64,000 bases of DNA from an uncultured Clostridia bacterium (GCA_946500295.1 CAMMVF010000003.1:1-64000); one strand, 5' to 3'; positions 33,084-42,122 are shown, numbered from the stretch's first letter. The notes: generated by a model not told the origin, from the letters alone. Numbers and translations: made by a program.

Positions 33084-33714
33084 CTTCTGTCTCCTCCGTA
33101 TTGTCAACGGTTAGTTTCATCTCTTCAATTTGCTCATTCATTGCGTTAATACCTTGGTTACTGATTACATAAAGTATTGACGGGAGAATTAAAATATTAT
33201 TTCCATCGGCCGACCATTGAGCCGACTCCATCTTTTGGATAATATTAAAATGCGCAAGCGTTCGCTGGGCATCGATTCTCTCACTTTGAGTTGATTTACC
33301 ACCTTTGAGCAGTCCGAGAATTTTCATTTTTTCAACGACTTCGGCCGTTTCAGTTTTTACAATATGGTAGCTGTTTTCGTTTTCTCGGTTTTCCTCATAG
33401 ATAAGCCTGCATACATATAAAAACAAGGTAGTAAATCTGTTGAGTCTGAATCTATTGTTACCAAACTCATTTATAAGTGAGGCTATTCCGTAATCGTCAT
33501 CTTTCTCAAGTCGCCACCCCGTGACCTCAAAATATTCCTTCATAACTGCAAATAAGCGAGTAAGCATACTATAGTCTGAATTTGGCAAGGTCATTTCCTT
33601 GCCTGCATCGTATGTAAACCTGACCATATAGGTATGAGATAAAAGATAATTAGCTATTCTTCTAAATTCTTCCTTTTCATATGTAGTCAGCTTTGAATAT
33701 TCTTCACTCCACAT
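33052..33714 (-). CDS. jetB: Wadjet kleisin-associated subunit JetB (DUF4194)
   Basis: The 220-residue helical protein with tandem winged-helix look (YSMLTRLFAVMKEYFEVTGW, then NRFRLNRFTTLFLYVCRLIY) matches the DUF4194/MukE-like subunit that binds the kleisin JetA in Wadjet. The C-terminal tail is acidic (TEETEDENTEEAF). Its ATG overlaps the jetA stop (TAATG), so the two are coupled. Confidence 0.92.
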   Translation of the reverse strand: MWSEEYSKLTTYEKEEFRRIANYLLSHTYMVRFTYDAGKEMTLPNSDYSMLTRLFAVMKEYFEVTGWRLEKDDDYGIASLINEFGNNRFRLNRFTTLFLYVCRLIYEENRENENSYHIVKTETAEVVEKMKILGLLKGGKSTQSERIDAQRTLAHFNIIQKMESAQWSADGNNILILPSILYVISNQGINAMNEQIEEMKLTVDNTEETEDENTEEAFAD

Positions 33715-35111
33715 TATCCTTTACCTCCCTTGAAAAGAACAAACTGCGGAATACGATAGCCGTTTTTTCTTATATAGTTTTCCCCGAGCTTAATTGAATA
33801 TCCGTTTCTTTCGCTGACACAGCTCACAACCGCAAGCACAGTCAGAACATAATCTGTATCGTTATTAATCTCAATGCTTTGGCTTTCTATTTGTGAAGCA
33901 CCGTCCTTAAACAGAGAATCTATATACGCTCTGACTCTTTTCTCGGAATAACCATTTCGTATTTTGCTGATGACCGCTCCTATCTGTTCATCAGGTATCT
34001 CATTTTGAGTCTCAACTATCTGCGGAGGCTGACCGGACCTTTTACTTTTTATACTCTTGTGATAAAATGAGCCGCTGTCTATATACTCCTGACGATTTAT
34101 ACAGGTGTTGCTTTCAAGTATTAAGGCTATACTTTCCTTGCCGTTTTCATCAGCGGAAGCGTATGCCTTGAGCAAAGCGGCGAGCTTGCCTTTTATAGAC
34201 TGATCCGTAGCCATAACATAGCGAATCTTATCTATCGACTGCTTAGTATAATTGCAGTGCTTGGCGTCAATTTCTTCCATAAGCAGTGATATTGAATTGT
34301 ATAAATCTACAATTTTATCAATGGTTTTCAATATGTCATATTTAGCTTCAGCTTCACTCTCAAATTTCTTAACTGTAAGGGCTTTTTTGCACATCTCACC
34401 CAAAAGCTTTTCGTTGTAGCGCAAATCCGAAAGAATATTTTGAATCGGTCCCGAGTAACGAAAAACAGAGTCCATTGTTTTGACCGGATGATAAATCCTG
34501 TCCGCCATTTTTTTATACTCTTCAAAATGATTTTTCAAAAGGTAATTGACATCGTTATTATCTCTTATGCTTTTTAGATATCCCCTTATCCCGTGATAAA
34601 GCGACCTCAGCTCATAATCCAGTTTTTCTGTGTTATTCTCGGCTATTATGAGCGCTTCGTACATTCTGTCCTGATTTTCGGTCACAGCTTGATTAAGCGC
34701 TGAGTAGGTTGAGAATACCAGCGAATTATACTCAGCCATACCTTCGTCGGTTATTTCGTTGAGCATACGCATAACCCTAATAGAGTATGTATTAGGAGTT
34801 ATAATTTCAGTAAATGAACCGTCAAGAAATTCTCTTTCAATCCAACCCGTTTTTTCAAATCTCTTTTCTATCAGGCGTGCTCTCCCTCGTGAAGTATCGG
34901 GACTGTCAACAGTGATATCGTCTCCTTCTTCAACATTATATTCCCTGTCTTGAATCAGCTCAGAAAGCTCAGAAATATAATCTTTAAGCCTTATATTAAT
35001 ATCATCATTAAACATCTCATAAAGCTTCATCAGTGCGTCAACATAAATTTCTCTGTTACTCGAAACAAGAACAGAGAAAAAATCTGCAGGTATTATTTCA
35101 AACAGTTTCAC
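33714..35111 (-). CDS. jetA: Wadjet kleisin subunit JetA
   Basis: The 465-residue, mostly helical protein starts MKLFEIIPADFFSVLVSSNR, the usual beginning of the JetA family (DUF5716-like), which forms the kleisin bridge of the Wadjet ring. It is the first gene of the operon. The start is GTG, 12 or so bases after AAAGG, so translation may be modest. The 200 bases upstream are very AT-rich and hold probable promoters; beyond them lies an IS3 remnant. Confidence 0.9.
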   Translation of the reverse strand: MKLFEIIPADFFSVLVSSNREIYVDALMKLYEMFNDDINIRLKDYISELSELIQDREYNVEEGDDITVDSPDTSRGRARLIEKRFEKTGWIEREFLDGSFTEIITPNTYSIRVMRMLNEITDEGMAEYNSLVFSTYSALNQAVTENQDRMYEALIIAENNTEKLDYELRSLYHGIRGYLKSIRDNNDVNYLLKNHFEEYKKMADRIYHPVKTMDSVFRYSGPIQNILSDLRYNEKLLGEMCKKALTVKKFESEAEAKYDILKTIDKIVDLYNSISLLMEEIDAKHCNYTKQSIDKIRYVMATDQSIKGKLAALLKAYASADENGKESIALILESNTCINRQEYIDSGSFYHKSIKSKRSGQPPQIVETQNEIPDEQIGAVISKIRNGYSEKRVRAYIDSLFKDGASQIESQSIEINNDTDYVLTVLAVVSCVSERNGYSIKLGENYIRKNGYRIPQFVLFKGGKG

Positions 35112-35336
35112 GCCTATCTACGCCTTTCGCAGTGGATATGTAATTACAAAATCTTTTAATTATTAATTAAATATAGAATTGCTATGGCAAAATATCTATA
35201 TTTATGATGTAATTAATTTATATTTTATATTTTATCACATCGGGAATAGTTTTACAACCTTATTTTGCAGTTGCTTAACTTTATTATTGGTTCACATCAT
35301 TTTAACACATACAAAATGTCCATTTTTTTAGTATGG

Positions 35337-35727
35337 GTTCAAGATTATTAGTTATGGTCTTTCGCAGCGTCCGTCTGGTGAGAACATTATAAAAGCGTTA
35401 CATGAAGCAATCCCTGTCACCAATGACTGCAAATATCGGAGAACCTTCCACTTAGATCAGGGATGGACTTATTAGATGAAAGCTTACATTCACACCTTAA
35501 AAGAAAACAAAATCTTCCAAAGCATGTCACGCAAAGGTAATTGCCATGATAACTCCTTGATTGAAAATTTCTTTGGCATTATAAAACAGGAAACGTATTA
35601 CGGGAAAGTTTATTACATTTTTTCTGAATTGAAGAATGCCATTGAAAAATACACTCGATACTACAATGAGAAGCGAATAAAACAGAAGCTTGTTTGGTTG
35701 GTTGAGTGCAGTCAATTACAGAATTAA
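35337..35727 (+). mobile_element. IS3-family transposase (OrfB) remnant with nonsense codon
   Basis: The frame reads SYGLSQRPSGENIIKALHEA, then RTFHLDQGWTY, a TAG, then MKAYIHTLKENKIFQSMSRK, GNCHDNSLIENFFGIIKQE and YYNEKRIK. The pattern H-S/L-D-Q-G-W-x-Y-Q-M-x-x-Y is the catalytic core end of IS3/IS150 OrfB; here the Gln codon has become TAG. The first half of the gene is missing. About 60-80 bases after the stop, CTAACTTTTTGGGGTCAC resembles the right terminal repeat of the group. The element is dead. Confidence 0.88.
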
Positions 35728-35966
35728 ACTTTTAGCTGCATAAAAAGCGCAGTAGCCGATAAGCTACTACGCCTTCTATACTAAGTCTAACTTTTTGGGG
35801 TCACTTTAATTTGCGACAGCCCCTTTAAAAATGCGTCATAGCAATATCAAAATGGCGATATCAAAGCGTGGAAACATAATTTCTGCTTTAACAATTTTCC
35901 TTTCAGCAATCGCCATACTAATACAAATGACAGTAATTTTAACTTATCAGTCCCTGCCTTAACAAG

Positions 35967-36548
35967 TCAATCTCCGATATCCGTATGTCCCTGCTCGAAC
36001 TCCCACTGGAGTCCATACTTGTCAATAAAGTAAAAATACTTTGTATTTCCTAAAATATCCGCCGCTTTCTGCTTTGCCTGCGGATCATTTTCCTTCTCCT
36101 TGTCAAAGTAATAAAACTCATCGGGCTGAGTTTTGCTTATCTGGTACACCTTATAATCATCAGTAGTATTTATGAGCGTCACGTCGGGCTGTGCCTTGAT
36201 ATATTCAAAAGCCTCTTCGATATTTGCTATTTTCAGCGCAACGTGCCTTGCCCCGCTGATATCGTTCGCCTTGAAGATTACAGGCTCCTGTCTCCCCTTT
36301 GGATAATGATAGCACATAAGCTCTATTGTGAACTTTGTTCCCGGCACATCCATAAAGCCGATGGAAACCTCCGCTTCCTCCGCCTCCTCGATAAAGCCAG
36401 CCGCCTGGAAAAAGCCCTTGTTCTTCCAGTGCGGAATATGCTGATTAGGAACAGCCCCCAAAATCCTCTCGTAGTATTTAAACGCTTCCTCAACGTCATC
36501 TACAAAAATGCAGACGTGCGATAATCCTGTAAAAATCGGTTTTTCCAT
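35967..36548 (-). CDS. VOC-superfamily protein (glyoxalase/dioxygenase fold)
   Basis: The 193-residue protein has paired beta-alpha-beta modules: GLSHVCIFVDDVEEAFKYYE at the start, ARHVALKIANIEEAFEYI in the middle, and FIDKYGLQWEFEQ near the end. Possible metal ligands are His11, His136-like in ARHVAL and the C-terminal Glu. The substrate is unknown; glyoxalase, antibiotic-resistance and isomerase members share the fold. Ribosome site AAAGGAGG. It is followed upstream by a small DUF6485 gene on the same strand. Confidence 0.85.
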   Translation of the reverse strand: MEKPIFTGLSHVCIFVDDVEEAFKYYERILGAVPNQHIPHWKNKGFFQAAGFIEEAEEAEVSIGFMDVPGTKFTIELMCYHYPKGRQEPVIFKANDISGARHVALKIANIEEAFEYIKAQPDVTLINTTDDYKVYQISKTQPDEFYYFDKEKENDPQAKQKAADILGNTKYFYFIDKYGLQWEFEQGHTDIGD

Positions 36549-36563
36549 TTTGTATTCCTCCTT

Positions 36564-36761
36564 TTATATAATCCCCTTGTCGCGGCACAACGCTTCTATG
36601 CTTCTGTCATATGTAGCCTCCGCCTCTTTGGAAAAGAAGCATCCCGGGACTCCCTCATTGTTGTCTCTGTGGTGTGCAACACAGGCACAGCATTTGCCAT
36701 GCCTGGGGCAGTCATAGGTACATGGGCAGGGTCTGTTGTTGTCACACTTTGTCATAGCCAC
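36564..36761 (-). CDS. DUF6485 small cysteine-rich protein
   Basis: The 65-residue protein reads MAMTKCDNNRPCPCTYDCPR, then HGKCCACVAHHRDN, GCFFSKEAEATYDRSIE. Seven Cys and two His in the first 45 residues suggest metal binding. The pattern CTYxxCxRxGKCCxCVxxHR...PGCFF...TYDRS defines DUF6485, found across gut Clostridia with unknown role. Its transcript precedes the VOC gene by 15 bases. Confidence 0.85.
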   Translation of the reverse strand: MAMTKCDNNRPCPCTYDCPRHGKCCACVAHHRDNNEGVPGCFFSKEAEATYDRSIEALCRDKGII

Positions 36762-37107
36762 ACTCTCCTTTTTGTTTTTATAATAGAGTTTACAAACGCT
36801 GCATTAGATTTGCCTTGTTTCACATCTGTGTTTTTATACGGGACAATAAAGCTAGCAGCGTTATTTTTAACATTATTTATTAGGTTTAATTGATTTTTTT
36901 GTAGCTTATATGAGATAATTGTATCATGTCCACTGTGCTCAAGTCAACATATTTGAGGCGATTATTTGAAAAATTTATTTACATTTGCTTGGTGATGTTT
37001 AGTAGGCTATATAACCGAGTCGCTGATTTAAATCAAATGACCAAAATGAATACTCATATTGCAATTTGCGACCAAAAAGTTTTTTCTATTTCTTTTGTTT
37101 CCAATAC

Positions 37108-37163
37108 TTGACATAAGCTTGGAAATTCGTGTATAATAACTGAGTTAGTTATCACTAACTCAG
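37108..37163 (+). promoter_or_regulatory. Promoter and palindromic operator of the DUF2325 operon
   Basis: TTGACA (37108-37113), 18 bases, TATAAT (37132-37137). Immediately after comes the perfect palindrome CTGAGTTAGT-TATC-ACTAACTCAG (37140-37163), covering the transcription start. TTAG/CTAA-type palindromes are used by DtxR/IdeR-like iron or manganese regulators; the flavodoxin in the operon supports iron control. Regulator identity is inference. The remaining bases of 36762-37107 show no gene. Confidence 0.8.
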
Positions 37164-37177
37164 AAAGGAGATTCTAT

Positions 37178-37453
37178 ATGAGTGTAGTAATCGTAGGCGG
37201 AAACGAATGTATGATCCGCCAATATAAAGACCTTTGCAATGAATACAAATGCAAAGCTAAAATATACCTAAAGATGGCTAGAGGCTTGAAAAACATCGGT
37301 ACGCCCGACTTGCTCGTGCTCTTTACCAGCACTGTTTCGCACAAGATGATACGCTGTGCGCTGAGCGAGGTTAAGGGGCGCAATATCAAGATAGCGCGCT
37401 CTCACACCAGCTCGATTGCGGCTTTAAAAAGCATTCTGGAAAAGCATGTTTAA
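37178..37453 (+). CDS. DUF2325 protein
   Basis: The 91-residue protein reads MSVVIVGGNECMIRQYKDLC, then LLVLFTSTVSHKMIRCALSE and ARSHTSSIAAL. VIVGG-x-x-x-x...LLVLFT-x-x-x-SH-x-x-x-x-A and the R-x-H-x-S-S motif are the DUF2325 signature. The role is unknown, but these genes recur with DUF3793 and flavodoxin genes in clostridia. AGAAAGGAGATT ribosome site; first gene of the operon. Confidence 0.9.
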   Translation: MSVVIVGGNECMIRQYKDLCNEYKCKAKIYLKMARGLKNIGTPDLLVLFTSTVSHKMIRCALSEVKGRNIKIARSHTSSIAALKSILEKHV

Positions 37454-37477
37454 GATTAATTGGAACGGAGAGTGCTT

Positions 37478-38029
37478 ATGTCTGAAGAAATGATAGTGAA
37501 ACATTGTTCTCCTACGCTTGCGGGGTTGAAAACCGGGAATATGCTTACCTGCTATTATGCAAGTAATGATGAAATGAAGAAAAGCGTCCGTCGCTGGAAT
37601 CGCCGGCTGGGTAAGAAAGGACTGCGTGTGCTGCCCTTGAAATTTCATAATAATCGTGCTCTGATATACGTGTTCCGACCGTCAAGACTTTCAATGGATT
37701 TGCAAAACGATATTGCCGGACGGTTGCTCACAGAGCGTGGTTACATTGTTAAGACCCCGCAGCGTTGTATTCTGCGTTTGATGCAACGACTGAGTAATTG
37801 CGAGGAGTTTCCTCACGAAATAGGGCTGTTTTTGGGATATCCTCCGGAGGATGTAAGCGGATTTATTGAGAACAACGCCGGAGATAGCAAATGCGCAGGC
37901 TGCTGGAAGGTTTACGGCGATGTAGATACGGCAAAAAAGCTATTTGCAAAATACAAAAAATGTACAGATGTTTATTGTACACAGTTTTCTAAAGGAAAGT
38001 CAGTTGAACGGCTTACTGTAGTCGTTTAA
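37478..38029 (+). CDS. DUF3793 protein
   Basis: The 183-residue protein starts MSEEMIVKHCSPTLAGLKTG, with NHxGLxVxPLxxxxxRxLVYVFRP-like GLRVLPLKFHNNRALIYVFR, EEFPHEIGLFLGYPPEDVSG and CAGCWKVYGD. This is DUF3793; E-F-P-H-E-I-G-x-F-L-G-Y-P-x-x-D is its most conserved part. The biochemical role is unknown. Members are linked to iron and flavodoxin genes. The ATG has GGAG eight bases upstream. Confidence 0.9.
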   Translation: MSEEMIVKHCSPTLAGLKTGNMLTCYYASNDEMKKSVRRWNRRLGKKGLRVLPLKFHNNRALIYVFRPSRLSMDLQNDIAGRLLTERGYIVKTPQRCILRLMQRLSNCEEFPHEIGLFLGYPPEDVSGFIENNAGDSKCAGCWKVYGDVDTAKKLFAKYKKCTDVYCTQFSKGKSVERLTVVV

Positions 38030-38062
38030 TATATATTTTAAGATGAAAGGTTGGATACAAAT

Positions 38063-38485
38063 ATGAGTAAAATAGCAGTTGTTTATTGGAGCGGAACCGG
38101 TAATACCGAAGCTATGGCGAAAGCTGTTACACTGGGAGCGACAGAGAAAGGGGCTGAGACTGTTATGCTGACTGCCGCTGAGTTTGACGCTTCTATGATG
38201 GATTCCTTCGACGCTGTCGCATTTGGCTGCCCGTCTATGGGTGCAGAAGAGCTTGAAGACAGCGAGTTTGCCCCGATGTTTGAAACCTGCAAACCGAAGC
38301 TTAGAGGAAAGAAAATCGCTCTGTTCGGTTCTTATGGATGGGGAGACGGCGAATGGATGCGTACATGGGAGGAAAACTGCAAAAATGACGGCGCCATTTT
38401 TGCCTGCGATTGCGTTATATGTAATGAAATCCCGGATAATGAGGCTGTTGAAGCTTGTAAGGCTCTGGGAGCTGCATTAGTGTAA
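38063..38485 (+). CDS. Flavodoxin
   Basis: An FMN electron carrier that replaces ferredoxin when iron is short. The 140-residue protein has the phosphate loop YWSGTGNTEAMA, a 60s loop FGCPSMGAEELED and a 90s loop GSYGWGDGEWMR, so FMN binding is intact. I chose the ATG at MSKIAVVYW; an in-frame TTG four codons before it also follows AAAGG. It is the third gene of the operon, ending in a strong hairpin at 38492-38519 (GAGGTTGG/CCGACCTC) without a T-run on this strand. Confidence 0.95.
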   Translation: MSKIAVVYWSGTGNTEAMAKAVTLGATEKGAETVMLTAAEFDASMMDSFDAVAFGCPSMGAEELEDSEFAPMFETCKPKLRGKKIALFGSYGWGDGEWMRTWEENCKNDGAIFACDCVICNEIPDNEAVEACKALGAALV

Positions 38486-38558
38486 AAAAACTCAAGAGGT
38501 TGGCTGTCGCCGACCTCTCAGTCTACGTTGCTCGCAGGCTTTTGCTGTTAGCGGCTTC

Positions 38559-38609
38559 TTGACATCTTCACATAATTTTGATATGCTGTACATATACCCC
38601 TAACGGTAT
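38559..38609 (+). promoter_or_regulatory. Promoter and CsoR operator upstream of csoR
   Basis: TTGACA (38559-38564), 17 bases, TATGCT (38582-38587). The element ATACCCCTAACGGTAT (38594-38609) follows, matching the G/C-tract dyad of CsoR operators. The same dyad occurs twice before the P-type ATPase gene. Confidence 0.85.
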
Positions 38610-38621
38610 GGAGGATAGTGT

Positions 38622-38897
38622 ATGAAACAGTGTATGGACGCTGAAAATCTGCACCGCAGACTAAAAAAAATAATCGGGCAGGTGCAGGCAATAGACAGAA
38701 TGGTTGATGAGGATGTTCCCTGTGAAGACGTTCTTTCGCAAATAAACGCAGCAAAGTCTGCGCTGAATAAAGTAGGTCAGGTTGTGCTTGAAGGGCATCT
38801 TAAACACTGCGTTAGAGACGGCATTGAACATGGTGACGCAGATAAAACCATCGAAAAATTTACTAAGGCTGTAGAGCGCTTTGCAAATATGCAGTAA
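38622..38897 (+). CDS. csoR: Copper-sensing repressor CsoR
   Basis: The 91-residue all-helical DUF156 protein represses copper-efflux genes and leaves the DNA on binding Cu(I). Cys34, His59 and Cys63 form the C-H-C copper site of the CsoR branch (nickel-type RcnR has a different set). RLKKIIGQVQAIDRMV is the conserved first helix. It lies beside the P-type ATPase and both genes carry the same operator, so it controls itself and the pump. A terminator follows. Confidence 0.93.
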   Translation: MKQCMDAENLHRRLKKIIGQVQAIDRMVDEDVPCEDVLSQINAAKSALNKVGQVVLEGHLKHCVRDGIEHGDADKTIEKFTKAVERFANMQ

Positions 38898-38910
38898 AGT
38901 TTAATAATTG

Positions 38911-38940
38911 TAAAAGGCAGTCGCACAGGCTGCCTTTTTT
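38911..38940 (+). terminator. Terminator after csoR
   Basis: AAAAGGCAG and GCTGCCTTTT pair around a short loop and are followed by a T-run. Confidence 0.85.
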
Positions 38941-38950
38941 CTTGCGCCGC

Positions 38951-39001
38951 TTGACAACCCATACCCCTATCGGTATAATATACATATACCCCCATAGGTA
39001 T
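38951..39001 (+). promoter_or_regulatory. Promoter with two CsoR operators upstream of the P-type ATPase
   Basis: TTGACA (38951-38956), 17 bases, TATAAT (38974-38979). The first dyad ATACCCCTATCGGTAT (38961-38976) fills the spacer and the second, ATACCCCCATAGGTAT (38986-39001), covers the start. Occupancy of either would block RNA polymerase. Confidence 0.87.
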
Positions 39002-39014
39002 ATAAGGAGGCCTT

Positions 39015-40901
39015 ATGATTAAAAATTTTTTAGAGAAAGTCGAGCGGTTTATGGAACTCGGCGGCGCAAAGAAGGATATTGCACTTTTGATAATTTCAGG
39101 TATATCTTTGATTTTCAGCATATTTAATCTCATTCCCCTACCTTTTGATGCAGCGTGGGTTGCAATTATTCTATGTGGTATTCCTATTGTTATAGAAGCT
39201 ATTATCGGGTTAATTTCGGCATTTGACATTAAGGCCGATGTGCTCGTTTCCCTTGCACTTATCGCAGCAGTATGTATTGGAGAGGACTTTGCTGCAGGTG
39301 AGGTTGCCTTTATCATGCAACTCGGGGCTTTGCTTGAAAACCTGACCGTAGCCAAAGCCAGAGCGGGAATCGAGAAGCTGGTACATCTTACGCCACAGAC
39401 AGCAAGGGTAGTGTTTAATGGTGAGGAAAAGATTATTCCCGCCGATCAAGTTGAGCTTGGAAATGTTATACGTGTTCTACCGGGTGAAACCGTACCCGTT
39501 GACGGTATAATTCTATCGGGTCAGACCTCGGTAAATCAGGCGGTTATGACGGGTGAATCGCTTCCTGTGGATAAAGGTGTTGGAGATGAAGTATCCAGCG
39601 GAACGGTTAATCAGTTCGGCGCTTTTGAAATGAAGGCGACAAGAGTCGGCGAGGACAGCTCTATTCAGAGAATGATTAGGCTCGTGCAGTCCGCCGATGC
39701 GAGCAAAGCCAAGATAGTCGGTATTGCGGATAAATGGGCTACTTGGATTGTTGTTATTGCTCTGAGCGCCTCCGCTTTAACTTGGATTATCTCAGGCGAA
39801 ATTATCCGTGCGGTGACAATTTTGGTTGTATTCTGTCCCTGCGCCCTGGTGCTCGCAACGCCCACTGCTATTATGGCGGCAATAGGCAACGCAACAAAGC
39901 ATGGATTTCTTGTACGAGAGGGTGATGCTTTGGAACGACTCGCAAAGGTATCTAAAATCACACTGGATAAAACGGGAACGCTCACCTATGGCACGCCAAA
40001 GGTTATCGCTGTGCGCAGTATTGAAACTGCATTCAGCGATGACGAGCTTTATTGTATGATAGCCTCGGCTGAGCAATTTTCCGAACATCCGCTTGGAAAA
40101 GCCATTGTTTCCTGCTGCAAAAAAGAAAATAAAGAGCTTTATACAGCCGAGAATTTCCGTATGATACCGGGCGAGGGAGTAGCGGCGTCAGTTAACGGAA
40201 TGAATATTCTTGCCGGCAACAAAAAGCTCCTTACAGCAAATAAAATTTTAACGCCACGCTCCATAACAGCGGAAACAGAAAAATATTTGAATGAGGGGTG
40301 TACAGTAATCTTATCCGCTATTGATAATAAGCTTGCCGGCTATATTGTGCTTTCGGATACTATCCGAGAAGAAAGCGCAGAAATGATACAACGTCTTAAC
40401 CAGCTCGGTGTTCAGCCTGTACTTTTGACGGGTGATAATAAAAATGCGGCAAATGCAATCGGCGCTGAACTACATATTACAGAGGTACACTCTAACTGTC
40501 TGCCGGAGGATAAGCTTAACTATATCGACGGATGTCAAAACAGCGGCGAGGCGGTTTGCATGATTGGAGACGGGATTAATGATGCTCCGGCACTGAAAAA
40601 AGCGGATGTTGGTATTGCGATGGGCGGAGTTGGAAGTGATATAGCCGTAGATGCCGCAGATATCGCCTTAGTTGATGATGAAGTAAAAGAACTTCCGCAT
40701 TTGTTTGCGCTGTCAAAACACATGATGAACATTATAAAGTTAAACCTTGCATTTTCTATGGGATTGAACTTCCTGGCTATTGTACTCGCGATAACGGGTA
40801 TTCTGAATCCTGTTGTAGGCGCGCTGGTACATAACGCAGGTTCAGTGGCAGTTATTATTAATTCAGCCTTGATGTTAAAATGGAAAAAGAAATTTAATTA
40901 G
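39015..40901 (+). CDS. copA: Copper-translocating P-type ATPase, without N-terminal metal-binding domain
   Basis: It pumps Cu(I) out of the cell at the cost of ATP. In this 628-residue protein the actuator loop is VMTGESLPVDKG, the membrane metal site is VFCPCALVLATPTAI (CPC), the phosphorylation site is LDKTGTLTYG, and the hinge is GDGINDAPALKKADV. The HP motif (EHPLGKAI) is present. It lacks the usual CxxC heavy-metal domains at the N-terminus, so it is shorter than typical CopA. The CsoR operators and neighbour argue for copper rather than zinc or cadmium. AAGGAGG lies seven bases before the ATG. Confidence 0.92.
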   Translation: MIKNFLEKVERFMELGGAKKDIALLIISGISLIFSIFNLIPLPFDAAWVAIILCGIPIVIEAIIGLISAFDIKADVLVSLALIAAVCIGEDFAAGEVAFIMQLGALLENLTVAKARAGIEKLVHLTPQTARVVFNGEEKIIPADQVELGNVIRVLPGETVPVDGIILSGQTSVNQAVMTGESLPVDKGVGDEVSSGTVNQFGAFEMKATRVGEDSSIQRMIRLVQSADASKAKIVGIADKWATWIVVIALSASALTWIISGEIIRAVTILVVFCPCALVLATPTAIMAAIGNATKHGFLVREGDALERLAKVSKITLDKTGTLTYGTPKVIAVRSIETAFSDDELYCMIASAEQFSEHPLGKAIVSCCKKENKELYTAENFRMIPGEGVAASVNGMNILAGNKKLLTANKILTPRSITAETEKYLNEGCTVILSAIDNKLAGYIVLSDTIREESAEMIQRLNQLGVQPVLLTGDNKNAANAIGAELHITEVHSNCLPEDKLNYIDGCQNSGEAVCMIGDGINDAPALKKADVGIAMGGVGSDIAVDAADIALVDDEVKELPHLFALSKHMMNIIKLNLAFSMGLNFLAIVLAITGILNPVVGALVHNAGSVAVIINSALMLKWKKKFN

Positions 40902-40903
40902 CG

Positions 40904-40930
40904 GAAAGCGTCACTTGAGTGGCGCTTTTT
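40904..40930 (+). terminator. Terminator after the copper ATPase
   Basis: AAAGCG and CGCTTT with inner CACT/AGTG pairs, then T-run. The next 400 bases (40931-41339) hold no gene I can see; they are AT-rich with no clear promoter. Confidence 0.85.
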
Positions 40931-41339
40931 AAATTTATGCGGATTCACCTGAGCACATTGACAGGATGAGTGTATATGTAGTATACTTAGTCAAGTTAGT
41001 GATGTATAACCATACTGCTTGATTAATTTTTCTCATTAAGTTAATAATATATAAAAAAAAATTACATTGAAAATAGATGGCATAGCTTGCAGAATGTACG
41101 AGGCACATATCAACGACTCAGCAAGAGAAAGCTTTTCGATTTAAAGTGTCACATCTTCTCACAGCAAGCATAAAACGTAAATCATAACTGAAACATATGT
41201 TGACAAGAGCAGGCTGAAAGCGGTTATTTAGTCAATGGGATATAAGGTACTCTACATTCGTACCGAGCCCTACGTAAAAAAGCTTTTCGCTGTTCAGAAA
41301 GTAACTTTTACTCTGTAAACGATTTGAGGAGGCGGAAAG

Positions 41340-42122
41340 ATGTATTTTGAGATGTTTAAGGGGCTGATAATTCCCTTTATTGGAACTTTTCTCGGCTCCG
41401 GTTGCGTGTTTTTTATGCGAAAATCACTCAGCATATCGGTACAGAGAGCGCTTACCGGCTTTGCTGCAGGGGTTATGGTTGCCGCCTCCATTTGGAGTCT
41501 GCTTATCCCGGCAATGGAGCAGGTAAGCGATATGGGGAACTGGGCATTTCTCCCTGCTGCTGTCGGCTTTTGGTTTGGTATTCTGTTTTTGCTTACTCTT
41601 GATAAAATTCTCCCTCATCTTCACAGAGGAAGCACACAGGCTGAAGGAATTAAAAGCAAATTTCAAAGAAGCACAATGCTGGCGCTTGCGGTAGCGCTTC
41701 ATAATTTGCCTGAGGGGATGGCGGTCGGTGTCGTATATGCCGGGTGGATGTCGGGAGACAGCAGCATTACTCTTGCCGGCGCACTTACCTTATCATTAGG
41801 CATTGCCATTCAGAATTTTCCTGAGGGAGCCATAGTTTCTATGCCTCTGAGATCAGAGGGCGTTTCAAAGAAAAGAGCCTTTGCATATGGTGCACTCTCA
41901 GGTGTTGTTGAGCCCATAGGCGCACTGCTGACAATCCTTTTGGCGGGGGCGATAGTCCCAGCTCTGCCTTATTTTTTGAGCTTTGCAGCAGGGGCAATGA
42001 TTTATGTAGTTGTCGAGGAACTGATTCCGGAAATGTCAACTGGTGAACACTCAAACCTGGGCACAATTTTTTTCGCCTTGGGCTTTACTCTTATGATGAC
42101 TCTGGACGTGGCTTTGGGATAG
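41340..42122 (+). CDS. ZIP-family divalent metal transporter
   Basis: The 260-residue protein has eight membrane segments. The metal-path motifs are HNLPEGMAVG (about residue 120) and QNFPEGAIVS (about 160), in which the second His is replaced by Gln, as in ZupT/GufA-type members. A His-rich short loop (PHLHRG) lies between segments 3 and 4. The usual substrate is zinc or another divalent metal; direction of transport is not visible. GAGGAGG ribosome site. Confidence 0.9.
   Translation: MYFEMFKGLIIPFIGTFLGSGCVFFMRKSLSISVQRALTGFAAGVMVAASIWSLLIPAMEQVSDMGNWAFLPAAVGFWFGILFLLTLDKILPHLHRGSTQAEGIKSKFQRSTMLALAVALHNLPEGMAVGVVYAGWMSGDSSITLAGALTLSLGIAIQNFPEGAIVSMPLRSEGVSKKRAFAYGALSGVVEPIGALLTILLAGAIVPALPYFLSFAAGAMIYVVVEELIPEMSTGEHSNLGTIFFALGFTLMMTLDVALG

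Noticed and set aside
40931..41339. A hidden small gene between the copper ATPase and the ZIP transporter
   Set aside because: No frame with a start, ribosome site and coding composition could be supported on either strand.
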